34,499 bases of DNA from Paenibacillus amylolyticus (GTDB lineage: Bacteria > Bacillota > Bacilli > Paenibacillales > Paenibacillaceae): assembly GCF_001570725.1 (NCBI RefSeq), contig NZ_BCNV01000015.1:1-34499 (forward strand). Direction: 5' to 3'. Both the position numbers and the translations under genes were made by a program. The notes beneath the pieces were generated by a model. The model did no database searches and was not told where the DNA came from. It saw only the letters and a program-made list of their open reading frames with translations. Numbering within the stretch: position 1 is the stretch's first letter; every line of letters begins with the position of its first letter. Below, in pieces: positions 7,639 through 16,678 of the stretch.

Positions 7639-8691
7639 ATGGGCAAGGACAAAGTGAGAATTGGCATCATCGGTGCTGGACGGATCGGCAAAATTCATGC
7701 AGACAATCTCCTGCGCAACCCGCATGCCGAGATTGTGGGAATCAGTGACTTGTTTGCAGGTCCTGAATTGGAGGCTTGGGCCTCCAGTCGGGGCATCCCA
7801 GTTGTAACAACGGATAGCAGTCAGTTGATCTCGATGCCTAATGTAGACGCGGTGCTGATCTGTTCTTCAACCGATACACATGTGCCGCTGATCGAACAGG
7901 CCGCCAAGGCAGGCAAACATATCTTCTGCGAGAAGCCGGTCAGCATGGATCTAGCACAGACCCAAGCGGCTGTAGCAGCGGTACAGAAGGCTGGCGTGAA
8001 GCTGCAAATCGGATTTAACCGCCGCTTCGATCACAACTTCAGACGTGTACGTGCACATGTGCAGGATGGTACGATCGGTGATCCGCATATTATCAAAATT
8101 ACGTCTCGTGACCCGAGTCCGCCGCCTGCGGAATACATCCGGGTATCTGGCGGGATCTTCATGGACATGATGATTCATGATTTTGACATGGCCCGCTATC
8201 TGTCCGGGAGTGAAGTGGAAGAAGTATACGCCCAGGGCAATGTGCTGATTAATCCGGTCTTTGCAGAACATGGTGACGTGGATACAGCGATTGTAACGAT
8301 GACGTTTACCAACGGTGCAATTGGTGTTATTGACAACAGCCGTCAGGCTGTATACGGATACGATCAGCGTGTTGAAGTATTTGGTTCGATGGGCAGCGCC
8401 GCAGCAGCGAATGATCATCCGAATACGGCTGAGATCAGTACAGCGGCCGGGCTGATGCGCGACAAACCGTTACACTTTTTCCTGGAACGCTACAATGAAG
8501 CGTATGTACAGGAGACAGCCCTCTTTATCGATGCAATCATTCATGATACAGCGGTTATCGTAGATGGCCATGATGCAGTACAGGCAGAACGAATTGCGCT
8601 GGCAGCGAAGATGTCCATGGAGCAGGGAAGACCTGTGAAGCTGAGTGAAGTCCCTGGGGTGTCGCTGGAATCGCAAACGGCAACGCCATAG
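7639..8691 (+). CDS. iolG: Inositol 2-dehydrogenase IolG
   Basis: IolG oxidises myo-inositol to 2-keto-myo-inositol with NAD, the entry step of the pathway. The 350-residue product belongs to the Gfo/Idh/MocA oxidoreductases. The N-terminal Rossmann motif is GIIGAGRIGKIH, the EKP motif (CEKPVSMD) carries the catalytic lysine, and MDMMIHDFDMAR holds the Asp and His of the active site. The start at 7639 is chosen because AGGGAGG ends eight bases before it. An upstream in-frame ATG at 7612 has no such site. It follows iolA by 69 bases. Other Gfo/Idh sugar dehydrogenases look alike, so the symbol rests partly on context. Confidence 0.9.
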   Translation: MGKDKVRIGIIGAGRIGKIHADNLLRNPHAEIVGISDLFAGPELEAWASSRGIPVVTTDSSQLISMPNVDAVLICSSTDTHVPLIEQAAKAGKHIFCEKPVSMDLAQTQAAVAAVQKAGVKLQIGFNRRFDHNFRRVRAHVQDGTIGDPHIIKITSRDPSPPPAEYIRVSGGIFMDMMIHDFDMARYLSGSEVEEVYAQGNVLINPVFAEHGDVDTAIVTMTFTNGAIGVIDNSRQAVYGYDQRVEVFGSMGSAAAANDHPNTAEISTAAGLMRDKPLHFFLERYNEAYVQETALFIDAIIHDTAVIVDGHDAVQAERIALAAKMSMEQGRPVKLSEVPGVSLESQTATP

Positions 8692-8800
8692 GTAGATGAT
8701 TAAAGTCACTTTTTTGAATAGAGCGCATGAATAGTCAAAGTTCTTGTTTTTATATGCATCAGGTTGTTGTGGACGACTACAGAAAGGAGTGGATGGCAAG

Positions 8801-9607
8801 ATGTCAGAACGTATTGTGAAACCCGTGGTCAATCCGGAGGGGGACGGTACGCTTATAAACGTAACACCGGAGTCGGCGGGGTGGGAATATGTTGGCTTTC
8901 AGGTAGCGAAGCTGGCGGAGGGGGAGACGCTAACCCGTGAGAGCGGTGATCAGGAACTCTGTGTGGTGCTTCTCAGTGGTTTCGCCAATGTGAGTACCCG
9001 GGAGAACACATGGGATAATATCGGGAAGAGAATGAGTGTTTTTGAGAAAATTCCGCCGTATTCGGTCTACGTATCAACTTCCGATCAAGTGCAGATCACA
9101 GCATGTACCGAATTAGAAATCGCTATATGTGTTGCGCCAGGAAAAGGCACTTACCCTGCTCGTCTCATTGCACCCGAAGATGTAGGGGTAGAGGCGAGAG
9201 GATATGGCAATCTGGAGCGCCAGATTCACAACATTTTGCCGGAACAAAAGGAAGCGGACAGTCTGCTCGTTGTTGAGGTGTTCACACCAGATGGGCATTG
9301 GTCCAGTTACCCGCCACATAAGCATGATCGGGACGCACTCCCGGATGAATCTTTGCTGGAGGAAACGTATTATTTCCGTGTGCAGCCTGAGCAGGGCTTT
9401 GCCATTCAGCGTATATACACGGATGATCGCTCTGTGGATGAGACGCTAGCAGTGAAGAACGGGGAAGTGGTGCTTGTTCCGGACGGATATCATCCGGTAG
9501 GTGCTCCTCCGGGGTATGAGGTCTACTATCTGAACGTGATGGCTGGCCCAACTCGGACATGGAAATTCCATAACGACCCTGACCATGAGTGGTTGATGAA
9601 AAAGTAA
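8801..9607 (+). CDS. iolB: 5-deoxy-glucuronate isomerase IolB
   Basis: IolB converts 5-deoxy-glucuronate to 2-deoxy-5-keto-gluconate, the substrate of IolC. The 268-residue product is a bicupin of the KduI/IolB family. The metal-binding motif is visible as YPPHKHDRD followed by LLEETYYF, with a further histidine in YHPVGAPPGYEVYYLNV. The start at 8801 has AAGGAG eleven bases upstream. In-frame codons before it lack a ribosome binding site. B. subtilis IolB is 271 residues, so the length fits. The gap to iolG is 109 bases, and the gene is the last enzyme gene of the operon. Confidence 0.93.
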   Translation: MSERIVKPVVNPEGDGTLINVTPESAGWEYVGFQVAKLAEGETLTRESGDQELCVVLLSGFANVSTRENTWDNIGKRMSVFEKIPPYSVYVSTSDQVQITACTELEIAICVAPGKGTYPARLIAPEDVGVEARGYGNLERQIHNILPEQKEADSLLVVEVFTPDGHWSSYPPHKHDRDALPDESLLEETYYFRVQPEQGFAIQRIYTDDRSVDETLAVKNGEVVLVPDGYHPVGAPPGYEVYYLNVMAGPTRTWKFHNDPDHEWLMKK

Positions 9608-9643
9608 AACAGTTCCTGCTACGCACATTGTGCTCGCTTCAAG

Positions 9644-9672
9644 TTGCGTATGCAGACTTCCCCCTGCATAAT
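9644..9672 (+). promoter_or_regulatory. Candidate promoter for the LacI-family regulator
   Basis: TTGCGT (9644-9649) and CATAAT (9667-9672) are 17 bases apart. An inverted repeat ATGCAG/CTGCAT (9650-9655 and 9664-9669) fills the spacer and could be a protein-binding site or weak hairpin. It would let the regulator be made independently of the operon. Confidence 0.4.
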
Positions 9673-9734
9673 GAGAAGAGAACAATTATCTATGTATAAC
9701 GCAATTTATATATAGCACAAATGGGGAAAAAACA

Positions 9735-10742
9735 ATGAAAGCAACCATATACGATATAGCACGCGAGGCGGGTGTATCCATTGCAACCGTCTCGCAGGTC
9801 ATTAATGGCAAAGGTAAGATCAGTGAGAAGCGACGCGCCGAGATTATGGAGATCATGGAACGCCTTCACTATCAGCCCAGCGCGATCGCAGCTGCACTTA
9901 CAGGCAAGCAGACGTATACACTGGGACTACTTGTACCGGATATTTCCAACCCGTATTTTGCAGAACTCGCTAGAGCAGTCGAGGATCGAAGCCGTCAGTT
10001 GGGCTACAGTGTGGTCATCTGCAGTACCGACAATAAGGACGAGCGGGTAGAGCGTTATCTGAATCTGCTTCAGCAAAAAAGGGTAGATGGCATGATGATC
10101 GGAACCGGAATCGATAATGCCGAAATTTTGTCACCTCTCTTGCAGCAGTCCATCCCTGTCGCTTTGATTGCCCGTCATATGCCGTCCCTGTCGGTTCATA
10201 CAGTCACCATTGATGACATTCTCGGTGGAAGACTCGCAGCGGAACATCTGCTTGAACTTGGTCACACCCGTGTAGCAGTGCTGTCGGAACCGTCCAAAGT
10301 CAGCAGCAGTCAGGAACGTGTACGTGGATTCCGTGAAACACTGATCAAGGCAGGTCATACGCTGGAACTGAGTCAGATTCGAGAATCGGCAGCTGATCTG
10401 AGCTCGGCCAAAAAAGAGGCGCTACTGCTGCTCAGTGAGATCGAGCATCCTACAGGCTTGTTCTGCTGTAATGACATTCAGGCTATTGGTGCACTTCAAG
10501 CAGCCAAAGAACTGGGTCTACGCGTGCCAGAGGATTTGTCCATTATCGGATTTGATAACACCATTCTGGCCTCGGTAACCAGTCCACCACTTACAACTGT
10601 TGCTCAGCCGATTGAAGATCTGGGACATCGCGCTGTAGATCTGTTGATTGAAGAGTTGAAGGATGAGCGTAAAGAGCCGCAGAAAATTGTGCTGAAGCCC
10701 GAACTGGTTATCCGAGAATCAGCAGGCCGTGTAAGTGGCTGA
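9735..10742 (+). CDS. LacI-family transcriptional regulator, probable iol operon repressor
   Basis: A 335-residue DNA-binding regulator. The N-terminal LacI helix-turn-helix (TIYDIAREAGVSIATVSQVING, about 4-25) and hinge helix (YQPSAIAAAL) precede a periplasmic-binding-protein-like sensor domain (about 60-330; LGLLVPDISNPYFAELARAVE). The gene follows iolB by 127 bases on the same strand. Its family binds CG-centred palindromes of just the kind repeated three times before iolD, so control of the iol genes is a strong inference. In B. subtilis the iol repressor IolR is instead a DeoR-family protein, so that symbol is not used. The effector is not known from sequence. Confidence 0.88.
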   Translation: MKATIYDIAREAGVSIATVSQVINGKGKISEKRRAEIMEIMERLHYQPSAIAAALTGKQTYTLGLLVPDISNPYFAELARAVEDRSRQLGYSVVICSTDNKDERVERYLNLLQQKRVDGMMIGTGIDNAEILSPLLQQSIPVALIARHMPSLSVHTVTIDDILGGRLAAEHLLELGHTRVAVLSEPSKVSSSQERVRGFRETLIKAGHTLELSQIRESAADLSSAKKEALLLLSEIEHPTGLFCCNDIQAIGALQAAKELGLRVPEDLSIIGFDNTILASVTSPPLTTVAQPIEDLGHRAVDLLIEELKDERKEPQKIVLKPELVIRESAGRVSG

Positions 10743-10812
10743 AACTATGAGGGTTCCAGCATACGCTAATCAGCCGTGAGGCCAAGCTTACTTGTGTCAT
10801 ATCTTTTATCCA

Positions 10813-10829
10813 GATACGGGTGCCGTATC
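10813..10829. repeat. Hairpin GATACGG/CCGTATC after the lacI-type gene
   Basis: A perfect 7-base inverted repeat with a three-base loop, about 70 bases after the regulator stop. No T-run follows, so it is not a standard terminator. Confidence 0.4.
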
Positions 10830-10867
10830 ATCCCTCATTCGGAATATGTAACATAACAATGTAACAA

Positions 10868-10904
10868 ACAAGCCGCGTTCCCCCAATGGGAGAACGCGGC
10901 TTGT
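10868..10904. terminator. Bidirectional hairpin between convergent genes
   Basis: A 13-bp stem (ACAAGCCGCGTTC paired with GAACGCGGCTTGT) extended by CCC/GGG, placed between the lacI-type gene and the minus-strand chemoreceptor, four bases from the receptor stop. T-runs are short on both strands, but the stem is strong. Confidence 0.7.
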
Positions 10905-10908
10905 TGAT

Positions 10909-12888
10909 TTAAATCTTGAACTTCTTCACTTCCTCGGCGAGCGTATTAGCTTGTTGAGCCAGTTCATTGGAGCGCTCCGAGATACTCGTAATGTAATTGA
11001 ACTGTTCCTGCGTAGAGGAAGCAACCTCTTCTGTGGAAGCGGCGCTCTGTTGCGACATGGCCGCTACGCTGGAGATCACTTCAGCAATTTTGCCCGAGCT
11101 GCTGTCCAGTTCAGTTGTTGCAGATGATACCTGCTGAAGCTGGTTGTCGATGCCTTCAATGGATTGTTTGATTCGCATAAACGAATTTCGCATCTCATGC
11201 ACCGCAGCGACCTGCTGCTCAATACCATGTTCAGCAGAATCAACCTCGCTCACACTTTGACGACTAGCCGCCTGGATTTCATTCAGCAACACGATGATAT
11301 CCTGAGCAGATCCTGCGGATTGTTCAGCCAGTTTGCGTACTTCCTCGGCAACCACCGCGAATCCACGTCCATGTTCACCCGCTCTGGCCGCTTCAATGGA
11401 AGCGTTCAAGGCAAGCAGGTTGGTCTGGGAGGCGATACCTTGAATCATGCTGACGATGTCTTCAATCTTCTGTGATTTGTCTGCCAGTAGGGTGATCGAT
11501 TCACCTACGCGGTCGATGGATTGACGGTTGCCATCCGAAAGTTCCACCTGGTGATCTACCGCCTGCAGTCCAGCCAGCATGGCTTCTCCTGCTTCGCGCA
11601 TCATCGTTACGGACTGCTCCACACTGCGATTAATACCGCCCACACTATTGCTCATCTCCGACAGACGGCTTGAGCCATCATACACCGATTCAGCCTGTGT
11701 ACTGGAGCCTTGAGCGAGTTCATCGGTGGCAATGGAGATCTGCTCCGCGATGCGCTTGGTGTTGTCCGTATGCTCCTGCATCTCACCCGAGATACTTTGT
11801 ACGCGATCAGCAGAGGCCGTTACTTGTCTGAACAGCGTGCTAAGCTGATCTGACATCTGATTGAACGCCATGCCAAGCTCAGCGAACTCATCTTTGCCTT
11901 TGATCTGCACCCGTCCTGTAAAGTCACCACTCGACATTTGGCGTGACGTTCCATGCAGACTTCTCAGCGGCTTGATGAAGAGTGTTGCGATCCAATAGGC
12001 ACCTGCCAATACAACCAGCAACGTAATACCGATAATGAGAATGTAGTTATTGCGCAATTCATAATACTCAGCGTAGGCCAACTTCTCGGAGATGATGGAG
12101 CCTACAGCCCAGCCGGTGCTTGGAATCTGATGATAGAACAATAGATAATTCTCGTCATTATATTGGAAGGGCTTCTGACCTGACGGATTCGCCTGCATAT
12201 CTACCAACAGCGGGTTTAACTCCGCATTATCAGCGGCTGAGGTGTTCACAAGCTTATCATCAGGGTGAGCCAGAAGCAGCCCGTTTTTATCGATTAAAAA
12301 GGTATAGCCCAACCCGTCCAGGTTTATTTTCCCCACGGTATCGGTAAGTGTAGAGAGCAACAGGTCGCCTGCGACAACCCCTTGCATTGTGCCTTCTTTA
12401 TTTTGAACCGGCATGGCAATCGATACCGCGTATTGCTCCGACATCATATCCAGATAAGGATCAGAGTATGTCAACTGATTGGCTTGCTTCGCTTCCTGGT
12501 ACCATGGACGCTGTCTTGGGTCATAATCGGCATCGGGAGTCCAGTCTGAACCATTCATGAAGCTGCCGTCCTGCTCTGAACCGTAATACAGATCCGACAG
12601 ACTCTCTTTGTTACTGCCCAGCTTCATAATGTTAAAGTATTCTTCCGTGAGTTCTCCCTCAGGCACGCCTTCCTGGATGACAAAACCTAACGTTTCGATG
12701 ACTTTGGCATTACTGCTGATCCAGCCATCCAACTGATTTGCCGAAGAGGCCATTAAGCCATTCAATTTGGAGTCCACATTACGCGTGGCTTGCTTTTCGG
12801 TTTGAACCAAGCCAAGGGAAGCCAGTGGTAGTGCAGTAATCAATACAGCGGCCAGAAACATAATCATTAATTTTGGTTTGAGCTTCAT
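10909..12888 (-). CDS. Methyl-accepting chemotaxis protein with dCache sensor, probable amino acid receptor
   Basis: A 659-residue membrane chemoreceptor that signals to CheA/CheW. It has a transmembrane segment at 7-27, an extracellular dCache domain (about 30-278), a second transmembrane segment (282-304), a HAMP domain (about 303-356) and a long cytoplasmic signalling coiled coil. The hairpin tip is near 484-520 (ASQTNLLALNASIEAARAGE). In the sensor, R127-P-W129-Y130, Y141-S-D143 and D175 reproduce the spacing of the amino-acid-binding dCache signature known from receptors such as PctA. An amino acid ligand is therefore inferred. GGGGGAA precedes the ATG. The gene is monocistronic and convergent with the LacI gene. 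Confidence 0.93.
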   Translation of the reverse strand: MKLKPKLMIMFLAAVLITALPLASLGLVQTEKQATRNVDSKLNGLMASSANQLDGWISSNAKVIETLGFVIQEGVPEGELTEEYFNIMKLGSNKESLSDLYYGSEQDGSFMNGSDWTPDADYDPRQRPWYQEAKQANQLTYSDPYLDMMSEQYAVSIAMPVQNKEGTMQGVVAGDLLLSTLTDTVGKINLDGLGYTFLIDKNGLLLAHPDDKLVNTSAADNAELNPLLVDMQANPSGQKPFQYNDENYLLFYHQIPSTGWAVGSIISEKLAYAEYYELRNNYILIIGITLLVVLAGAYWIATLFIKPLRSLHGTSRQMSSGDFTGRVQIKGKDEFAELGMAFNQMSDQLSTLFRQVTASADRVQSISGEMQEHTDNTKRIAEQISIATDELAQGSSTQAESVYDGSSRLSEMSNSVGGINRSVEQSVTMMREAGEAMLAGLQAVDHQVELSDGNRQSIDRVGESITLLADKSQKIEDIVSMIQGIASQTNLLALNASIEAARAGEHGRGFAVVAEEVRKLAEQSAGSAQDIIVLLNEIQAASRQSVSEVDSAEHGIEQQVAAVHEMRNSFMRIKQSIEGIDNQLQQVSSATTELDSSSGKIAEVISSVAAMSQQSAASTEEVASSTQEQFNYITSISERSNELAQQANTLAEEVKKFKI

Positions 12889-13367
12889 TACAATTCCCCC
12901 TAGCGTTTAACAATTACATGCCTATACTTCTTCAAATAACATATTATCGTGCGTGGCGAGCATGGTGTTCCAAGCTGATTTGTTGATAATGCTCACTTGT
13001 TAAAACTGGCCGAGTATAATCTCGGGATGTCATGGATGTGTAAGAATGAATGGAGCTTATGAAGTATATCGTCATTTTTAGTTTAAATTTTAGATAATCA
13101 AACAAGTTAGTTAGCGAGCATAGAAATTTATTTTAATTACTAAATCTGAAAACGGAATCATGATCTGGAAGTCTTGTATACGTCGACTACATAATTTTTT
13201 CGCTACCGTTCAAGCATTATCAGTAACTATAGTTTAGGCAAAAACGTTATCGAAATGGACAGGGTAAATAAGAATTTACTTTGGAACAACAGGAGTGAGA
13301 TGATATACTGGGAAGTATCATTAATTACCATTTTATATATGTTTTGTGGTATATGGAGGAGAGCGGT
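12889..13367. other. Intergenic region between divergent genes
   Basis: About 480 AT-rich bases between the chemoreceptor (minus) and the membrane-anchored protein gene (plus). It must hold both promoters. A TATAAT lies at about 13014 but has no good -35 at the right distance. No gene, repeat or RNA was recognised. Confidence 0.5.
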
Positions 13368-13895
13368 ATGATTAAAAGAATTAAAATCATTATGAGTATC
13401 GTCATGATTATTGTTGTTGTAGCTATTGCAGTGCGTATGTATACCTCTGGTCAATACACTATGTATATCCCCAGCAAACATACGACGTTTCGAGCAGAGG
13501 TTACAGATCATATGAGCATGCTGGATAGATTGGATCGACTGACAATTAGGAAAATTTCAAGTGCAGATCCGTATAATGAAGAAGATGAAGTGACGATTAC
13601 AGATCCCAAAGAGATTAGAGATATGCTGAAGCTGTTGAAGGATGTTGAACTTAAAAGAGTACAGGAATTCGACGTTTCCAAAAGGAATCCATATTACTAT
13701 GAGTGGCGACTTACCATTAATAAAGAAGGTCGATTTACCGATCGATTCGGATTGACATTCTATAATGAGCATGCCGTTTCAATTTACAGTGAGTACAAGA
13801 CACGAGACCAACTTCAAGATTACGAAATTACTAATGAGCTCAATATAAATGAGATGGAGCGCCTTTTTGAAAAACTGAAGGAGGAGCAAACATGA
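13368..13895 (+). CDS. Membrane-anchored protein of unknown function
   Basis: The 175-residue product has a basic N-terminus (MIKRIKIIMS) followed by a single hydrophobic helix (about 7-24), then a hydrophilic domain predicted to lie outside the cell. The extracellular part contains alternating strand-like segments (YYYEWRLTINKEGRF, FGLTFYNEHAVSIYSEY). No family was recognised. The ATG at 13368 has GGAGGA seven bases upstream. Its stop codon overlaps the start of the acetyltransferase gene in ATGA, so the two are translationally coupled. Confidence 0.75.
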   Translation: MIKRIKIIMSIVMIIVVVAIAVRMYTSGQYTMYIPSKHTTFRAEVTDHMSMLDRLDRLTIRKISSADPYNEEDEVTITDPKEIRDMLKLLKDVELKRVQEFDVSKRNPYYYEWRLTINKEGRFTDRFGLTFYNEHAVSIYSEYKTRDQLQDYEITNELNINEMERLFEKLKEEQT

Positions 13896-14398
13896 CCAAG
13901 ACCAACTATCATGTACGTCCGATCGAAGAACAGGATATCCCTTTTCTGTGGGAGATGTTATACGCATCCCTGCATACACGAGAAGGCGATGAACCGCTCC
14001 AACTCGAAAGTGTACATACTCCTGAGCTATCCAAATATGTTGAAGGCTGGGGAAGAGAAGGGGATTTCGGGTATGTTGCGGTAGAACAGCATGGTAAAAG
14101 ATTAGGTTCGATAACATTACGATTCTATACGGACCAGAATGCGGGTTACGGTTATGTGAATGCAGCTACGCCAGAGATGGGGATGGCTGTAACTGAAGAT
14201 GCACGTGGAAAAGGCGTAGGTACCTTACTGCTTCAGACTGCACTGGATGAAGCCAAACGGCAGGGAATTGAAGCAGTCTCACTCAGTGTAGATCCGGATA
14301 ACAAAGCGATTCGTTTATATAGGCGGCTAGGGTTCGTGGAGGAAGGCTTCTGTGGTACATCAGTAACGATGGTGCGTGTAAGTGGCTTGGAATCTTAA
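13892..14398 (+). CDS. GNAT family N-acetyltransferase
   Basis: A 168-residue protein with the Gcn5-related acetyltransferase fold. The acetyl-CoA pyrophosphate loop is R105-GKGVG (ARGKGVGTLLL), preceded by the strand EMGMAV. The C-terminal motif B region reads LYRRLGFVEEGF. The family moves an acetyl group from acetyl-CoA to an amine, and the substrate cannot be told here. It overlaps the upstream membrane protein gene by four bases. A hairpin terminator follows. Confidence 0.9.
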   Translation: MTKTNYHVRPIEEQDIPFLWEMLYASLHTREGDEPLQLESVHTPELSKYVEGWGREGDFGYVAVEQHGKRLGSITLRFYTDQNAGYGYVNAATPEMGMAVTEDARGKGVGTLLLQTALDEAKRQGIEAVSLSVDPDNKAIRLYRRLGFVEEGFCGTSVTMVRVSGLES

Positions 14399-14431
14399 AG
14401 GATCTGCGATCTTTCTGCTGAATTAATAAAA

Positions 14432-14465
14432 AGGCGCTCCCTCATGGGAAACGCCTCTTTCTTTT
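14432..14465 (+). terminator. Terminator after the GNAT gene
   Basis: Hairpin AGGCG-C-TCCC / GGGA-AA-CGCCT followed by a T-rich tail, about 35 bases after the stop. Confidence 0.75.
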
Positions 14466-14518
14466 GCCACGTACAGCACATACATGTTCGCATTAAACTT
14501 CCGCTGTACTATCTCTAT

Positions 14519-14878
14519 TTATTTCAACAAAAATGCCAAAGCTTCGTCATACGTTTCCCATTGGAATTCAGTCTGGTGCGCCGATTCTTTGGAGATCCGA
14601 TTCAATTGCATTTTGGCGATCGCACCACCAACGACTACACTGGCTCGCTTCATACCCCACTGTGTCAGTAATTTCTGGTGTTCCACGATTTTTTCTTTGG
14701 TGTCCTGAGGGAAAGCCTTCATGTTCCGCATATCGACTAGCACATCAAACGAACTTCCCAATTGTTCAGCTATTCTCTGAATTTCTGTATTTGCTTGTTC
14801 GACATGTTCAGGAGAAACAATACCTTCCCAGATAATTTCAATAATAGGTTTAGTTGAATCCAAACGTCTAACAGACAT
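14519..14878 (-). CDS. STAS/SpoIIAA-like domain protein
   Basis: The 119-residue cytoplasmic product has the alternating strand-helix pattern of STAS-like proteins: IIEIIWEGIVSPEHVEQAN, FDVLVDMRNMK, ASVVVGGAIAKMQLNRI. The family includes anti-sigma factor antagonists and small binding domains, but no partner kinase is adjacent. The start is supported by GAGGAG eight bases before the ATG (minus strand). It is a single gene converging on the GNAT gene. Assignment to the family is by pattern and is moderate. Confidence 0.65.
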   Translation of the reverse strand: MSVRRLDSTKPIIEIIWEGIVSPEHVEQANTEIQRIAEQLGSSFDVLVDMRNMKAFPQDTKEKIVEHQKLLTQWGMKRASVVVGGAIAKMQLNRISKESAHQTEFQWETYDEALAFLLK

Positions 14879-15067
14879 GTAGGCAACTCCTCGATAATAA
14901 AATGATATGTATTAATATGAGACTATAAGCCTATTAATTATACCTTTTTATAGCATGAATGAAAACTTAAATCAAAGTTATTTGGTTCTTATGAACTACT
15001 TCTTCCTAGTGGAGTTAAATTCAGGGATTGCTTCCATATCGTCAATTGAAAGGAAGTTGAATAGCTA

Positions 15068-15103
15068 AGAAGCCGTCCAGAGTATGAACTCCGGACGGCT
15101 TCT
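15068..15103 (-). terminator. Strong hairpin downstream of the DUF4261 gene
   Basis: An 11-bp stem (AGAAGCCGTCC/GGACGGCTTCT) extended by GAG/CTC lies about 40 bases past the stop of the minus-strand gene. No clear T-run follows, so termination is likely but not certain. Confidence 0.6.
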
Positions 15104-15140
15104 ACAACGGTGACACGATATAGTGAAAGTCCTACGTCAG

Positions 15141-15941
15141 TTAGAGTCCGATCTTCAAACTGTTACCTTCCGTTGCTACACCTTTGGAAAGGGAAATGCT
15201 TAGCTTTTGTTCTGCCGAGAAACCAAGTGTTTCCCCGTCATGCAGTGTGACGTCGTTTTCAACCACATACGTTGTGGTCATGAACATCATCTCAAATACA
15301 TCGCTTAAGGACTCCGAGGATTGCATAATCTCCATCTCTTCTTTGCCAAAGTTACGTAGTCCGTAAGTGTAAGCTGAAGCGCCTTCGGCATTTTGGAATA
15401 ATCCGATGAAGATCCAGAGCGAGACAGGCATCTCATCATGCTTGATTCCACGGCTGGTGTCGACATATTGACTGGCTTCAACCACAAGCGGGGCCATGTA
15501 TATTGCGAGCGCGTGATCCAACTGCAATAAGGCACTCGCTGTCTGAGTGAACAGAACATGTCCCTCAATAGCATCTGTTGCGTTCAGAACAGAGACAATA
15601 ATCTGAGACTGATGCCGTGAGGTAACTTGCTCTGCTTCTCGCCAAAGGATGTTAAGTTTGGCATTCTCCTCAACTTCACGGTCAGGCACAGGCGCGGCAA
15701 TGTGGGCACATACCACCTGCATTCCATTCACTTCAAAAAAGAGATTGCCCTCCTCCGGGCGTTCCTCAATCTCAATATTCCATTCGTTTTTCATATTTTT
15801 AATGAAGAGGTCAAAATCACAATCTTCACGCTCCAGCAGAACAAAACCCACGATGGTTTCACTGTAATTCGTCGATTCGACAGCACCACCTGCAGGTACC
15901 TTCTCCTTTTTGCGCCGCCGAAGCTTGTCAAACAATCCCAT
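15141..15941 (-). CDS. DUF4261 domain protein
   Basis: The 266-residue cytoplasmic product resembles the DUF4261 family, whose function is unknown. It opens with a basic segment (MGLFDKLRRRKKEK) followed by a ferredoxin-like stretch (FVLLEREDCDFDLFIKNMKNEW) and the family-like region around HQSQIIVSVLNA. The C-terminal part contains DEMPVSLWIFIGLF and the typical phrase YTYGLRNFGKEEMEI. The ATG at 15941 is chosen because AAGGAG lies eight bases upstream. A longer in-frame version would start at 15980. Monocistronic. Confidence 0.75.
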   Translation of the reverse strand: MGLFDKLRRRKKEKVPAGGAVESTNYSETIVGFVLLEREDCDFDLFIKNMKNEWNIEIEERPEEGNLFFEVNGMQVVCAHIAAPVPDREVEENAKLNILWREAEQVTSRHQSQIIVSVLNATDAIEGHVLFTQTASALLQLDHALAIYMAPLVVEASQYVDTSRGIKHDEMPVSLWIFIGLFQNAEGASAYTYGLRNFGKEEMEIMQSSESLSDVFEMMFMTTTYVVENDVTLHDGETLGFSAEQKLSISLSKGVATEGNSLKIGL

Positions 15942-16056
15942 GACATGTTCTCCTTCCAATTCCAGATCGATTCTGGTCATTGTACACTGCTATCTATTCA
16001 CTACCTTACCATAAAGGAGTTAACATGAATCGAAGCAATGTACTATTCGACAGAAA

Positions 16057-16422
16057 TTACAGGAACAGAACTAGCAACAATGCAATGATCGCAGGCAATC
16101 CTTGTTTAATAATGATGGAGCGTGAAGAAGTAGCCCCTCCATAGAGGGCCGCGATAATCACACACGCCAGGAAGAAAATCTGAATATGCTGTCCAACGGC
16201 AGCATCCGGATATACGAGTCCCCAGATCAGACCTGCCGCAAGAAATCCATTGTAAAGACCTTGATTGGCCGCGAGGGATTTGGTGGATTTGGCGAATTCG
16301 GGCGTCAGATTAAAGGTTTTCATTGTGCGTGGACGAGTCCACATAAACATCTCCATCACCATGATATAGATGTGTTCGACAGCTACAAGAGCTACAAAAA
16401 TGATACTAATCAAAGGAAACAC
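16057..16422 (-). CDS. DUF1304 family small integral membrane protein
   Basis: The 121-residue product has about four transmembrane helices: a first helix (FPLISIIFVALVAVEHIYI) bearing the conserved His and Glu, a loop with the family phrase MFMWTRP, the NQGLYNGFLAAGL segment, and two C-terminal helices. DUF1304 proteins have no firm function. The start codon is GTG. The upstream purines (AAGTAAG) touch it, so the binding site is poor and the start is slightly uncertain. No partner gene. Confidence 0.8.
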   Translation of the reverse strand: MFPLISIIFVALVAVEHIYIMVMEMFMWTRPRTMKTFNLTPEFAKSTKSLAANQGLYNGFLAAGLIWGLVYPDAAVGQHIQIFFLACVIIAALYGGATSSRSIIIKQGLPAIIALLLVLFL

Positions 16423-16678
16423 CTTACTTTCTATATGTAATTTATTTACTTGTCCAACTTAGTATAAATGTTTGCAACGAGAACGGAAAGAACAAAATTA
16501 ATTTTTAACAATTTAATTGTGTATTATCTAAAAGGTTTATCATTTTCCAAGTGCGTTATGATGTTGAAAATAAAAAATGGATACAAAGGTAAGCATACGC
16601 CGATTGTCGAAAATCCATTCATTGGGTAATAATGAACAATAAAGAAGCAATATTGCTCAGGAAAGAGAGGAGATTATT

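Noticed and set aside
13014..13019. TATAAT hexamer between the chemoreceptor and the membrane protein gene
   Set aside because: No -35 hexamer at 16-18 bases, and it is about 350 bases from the nearest downstream start.
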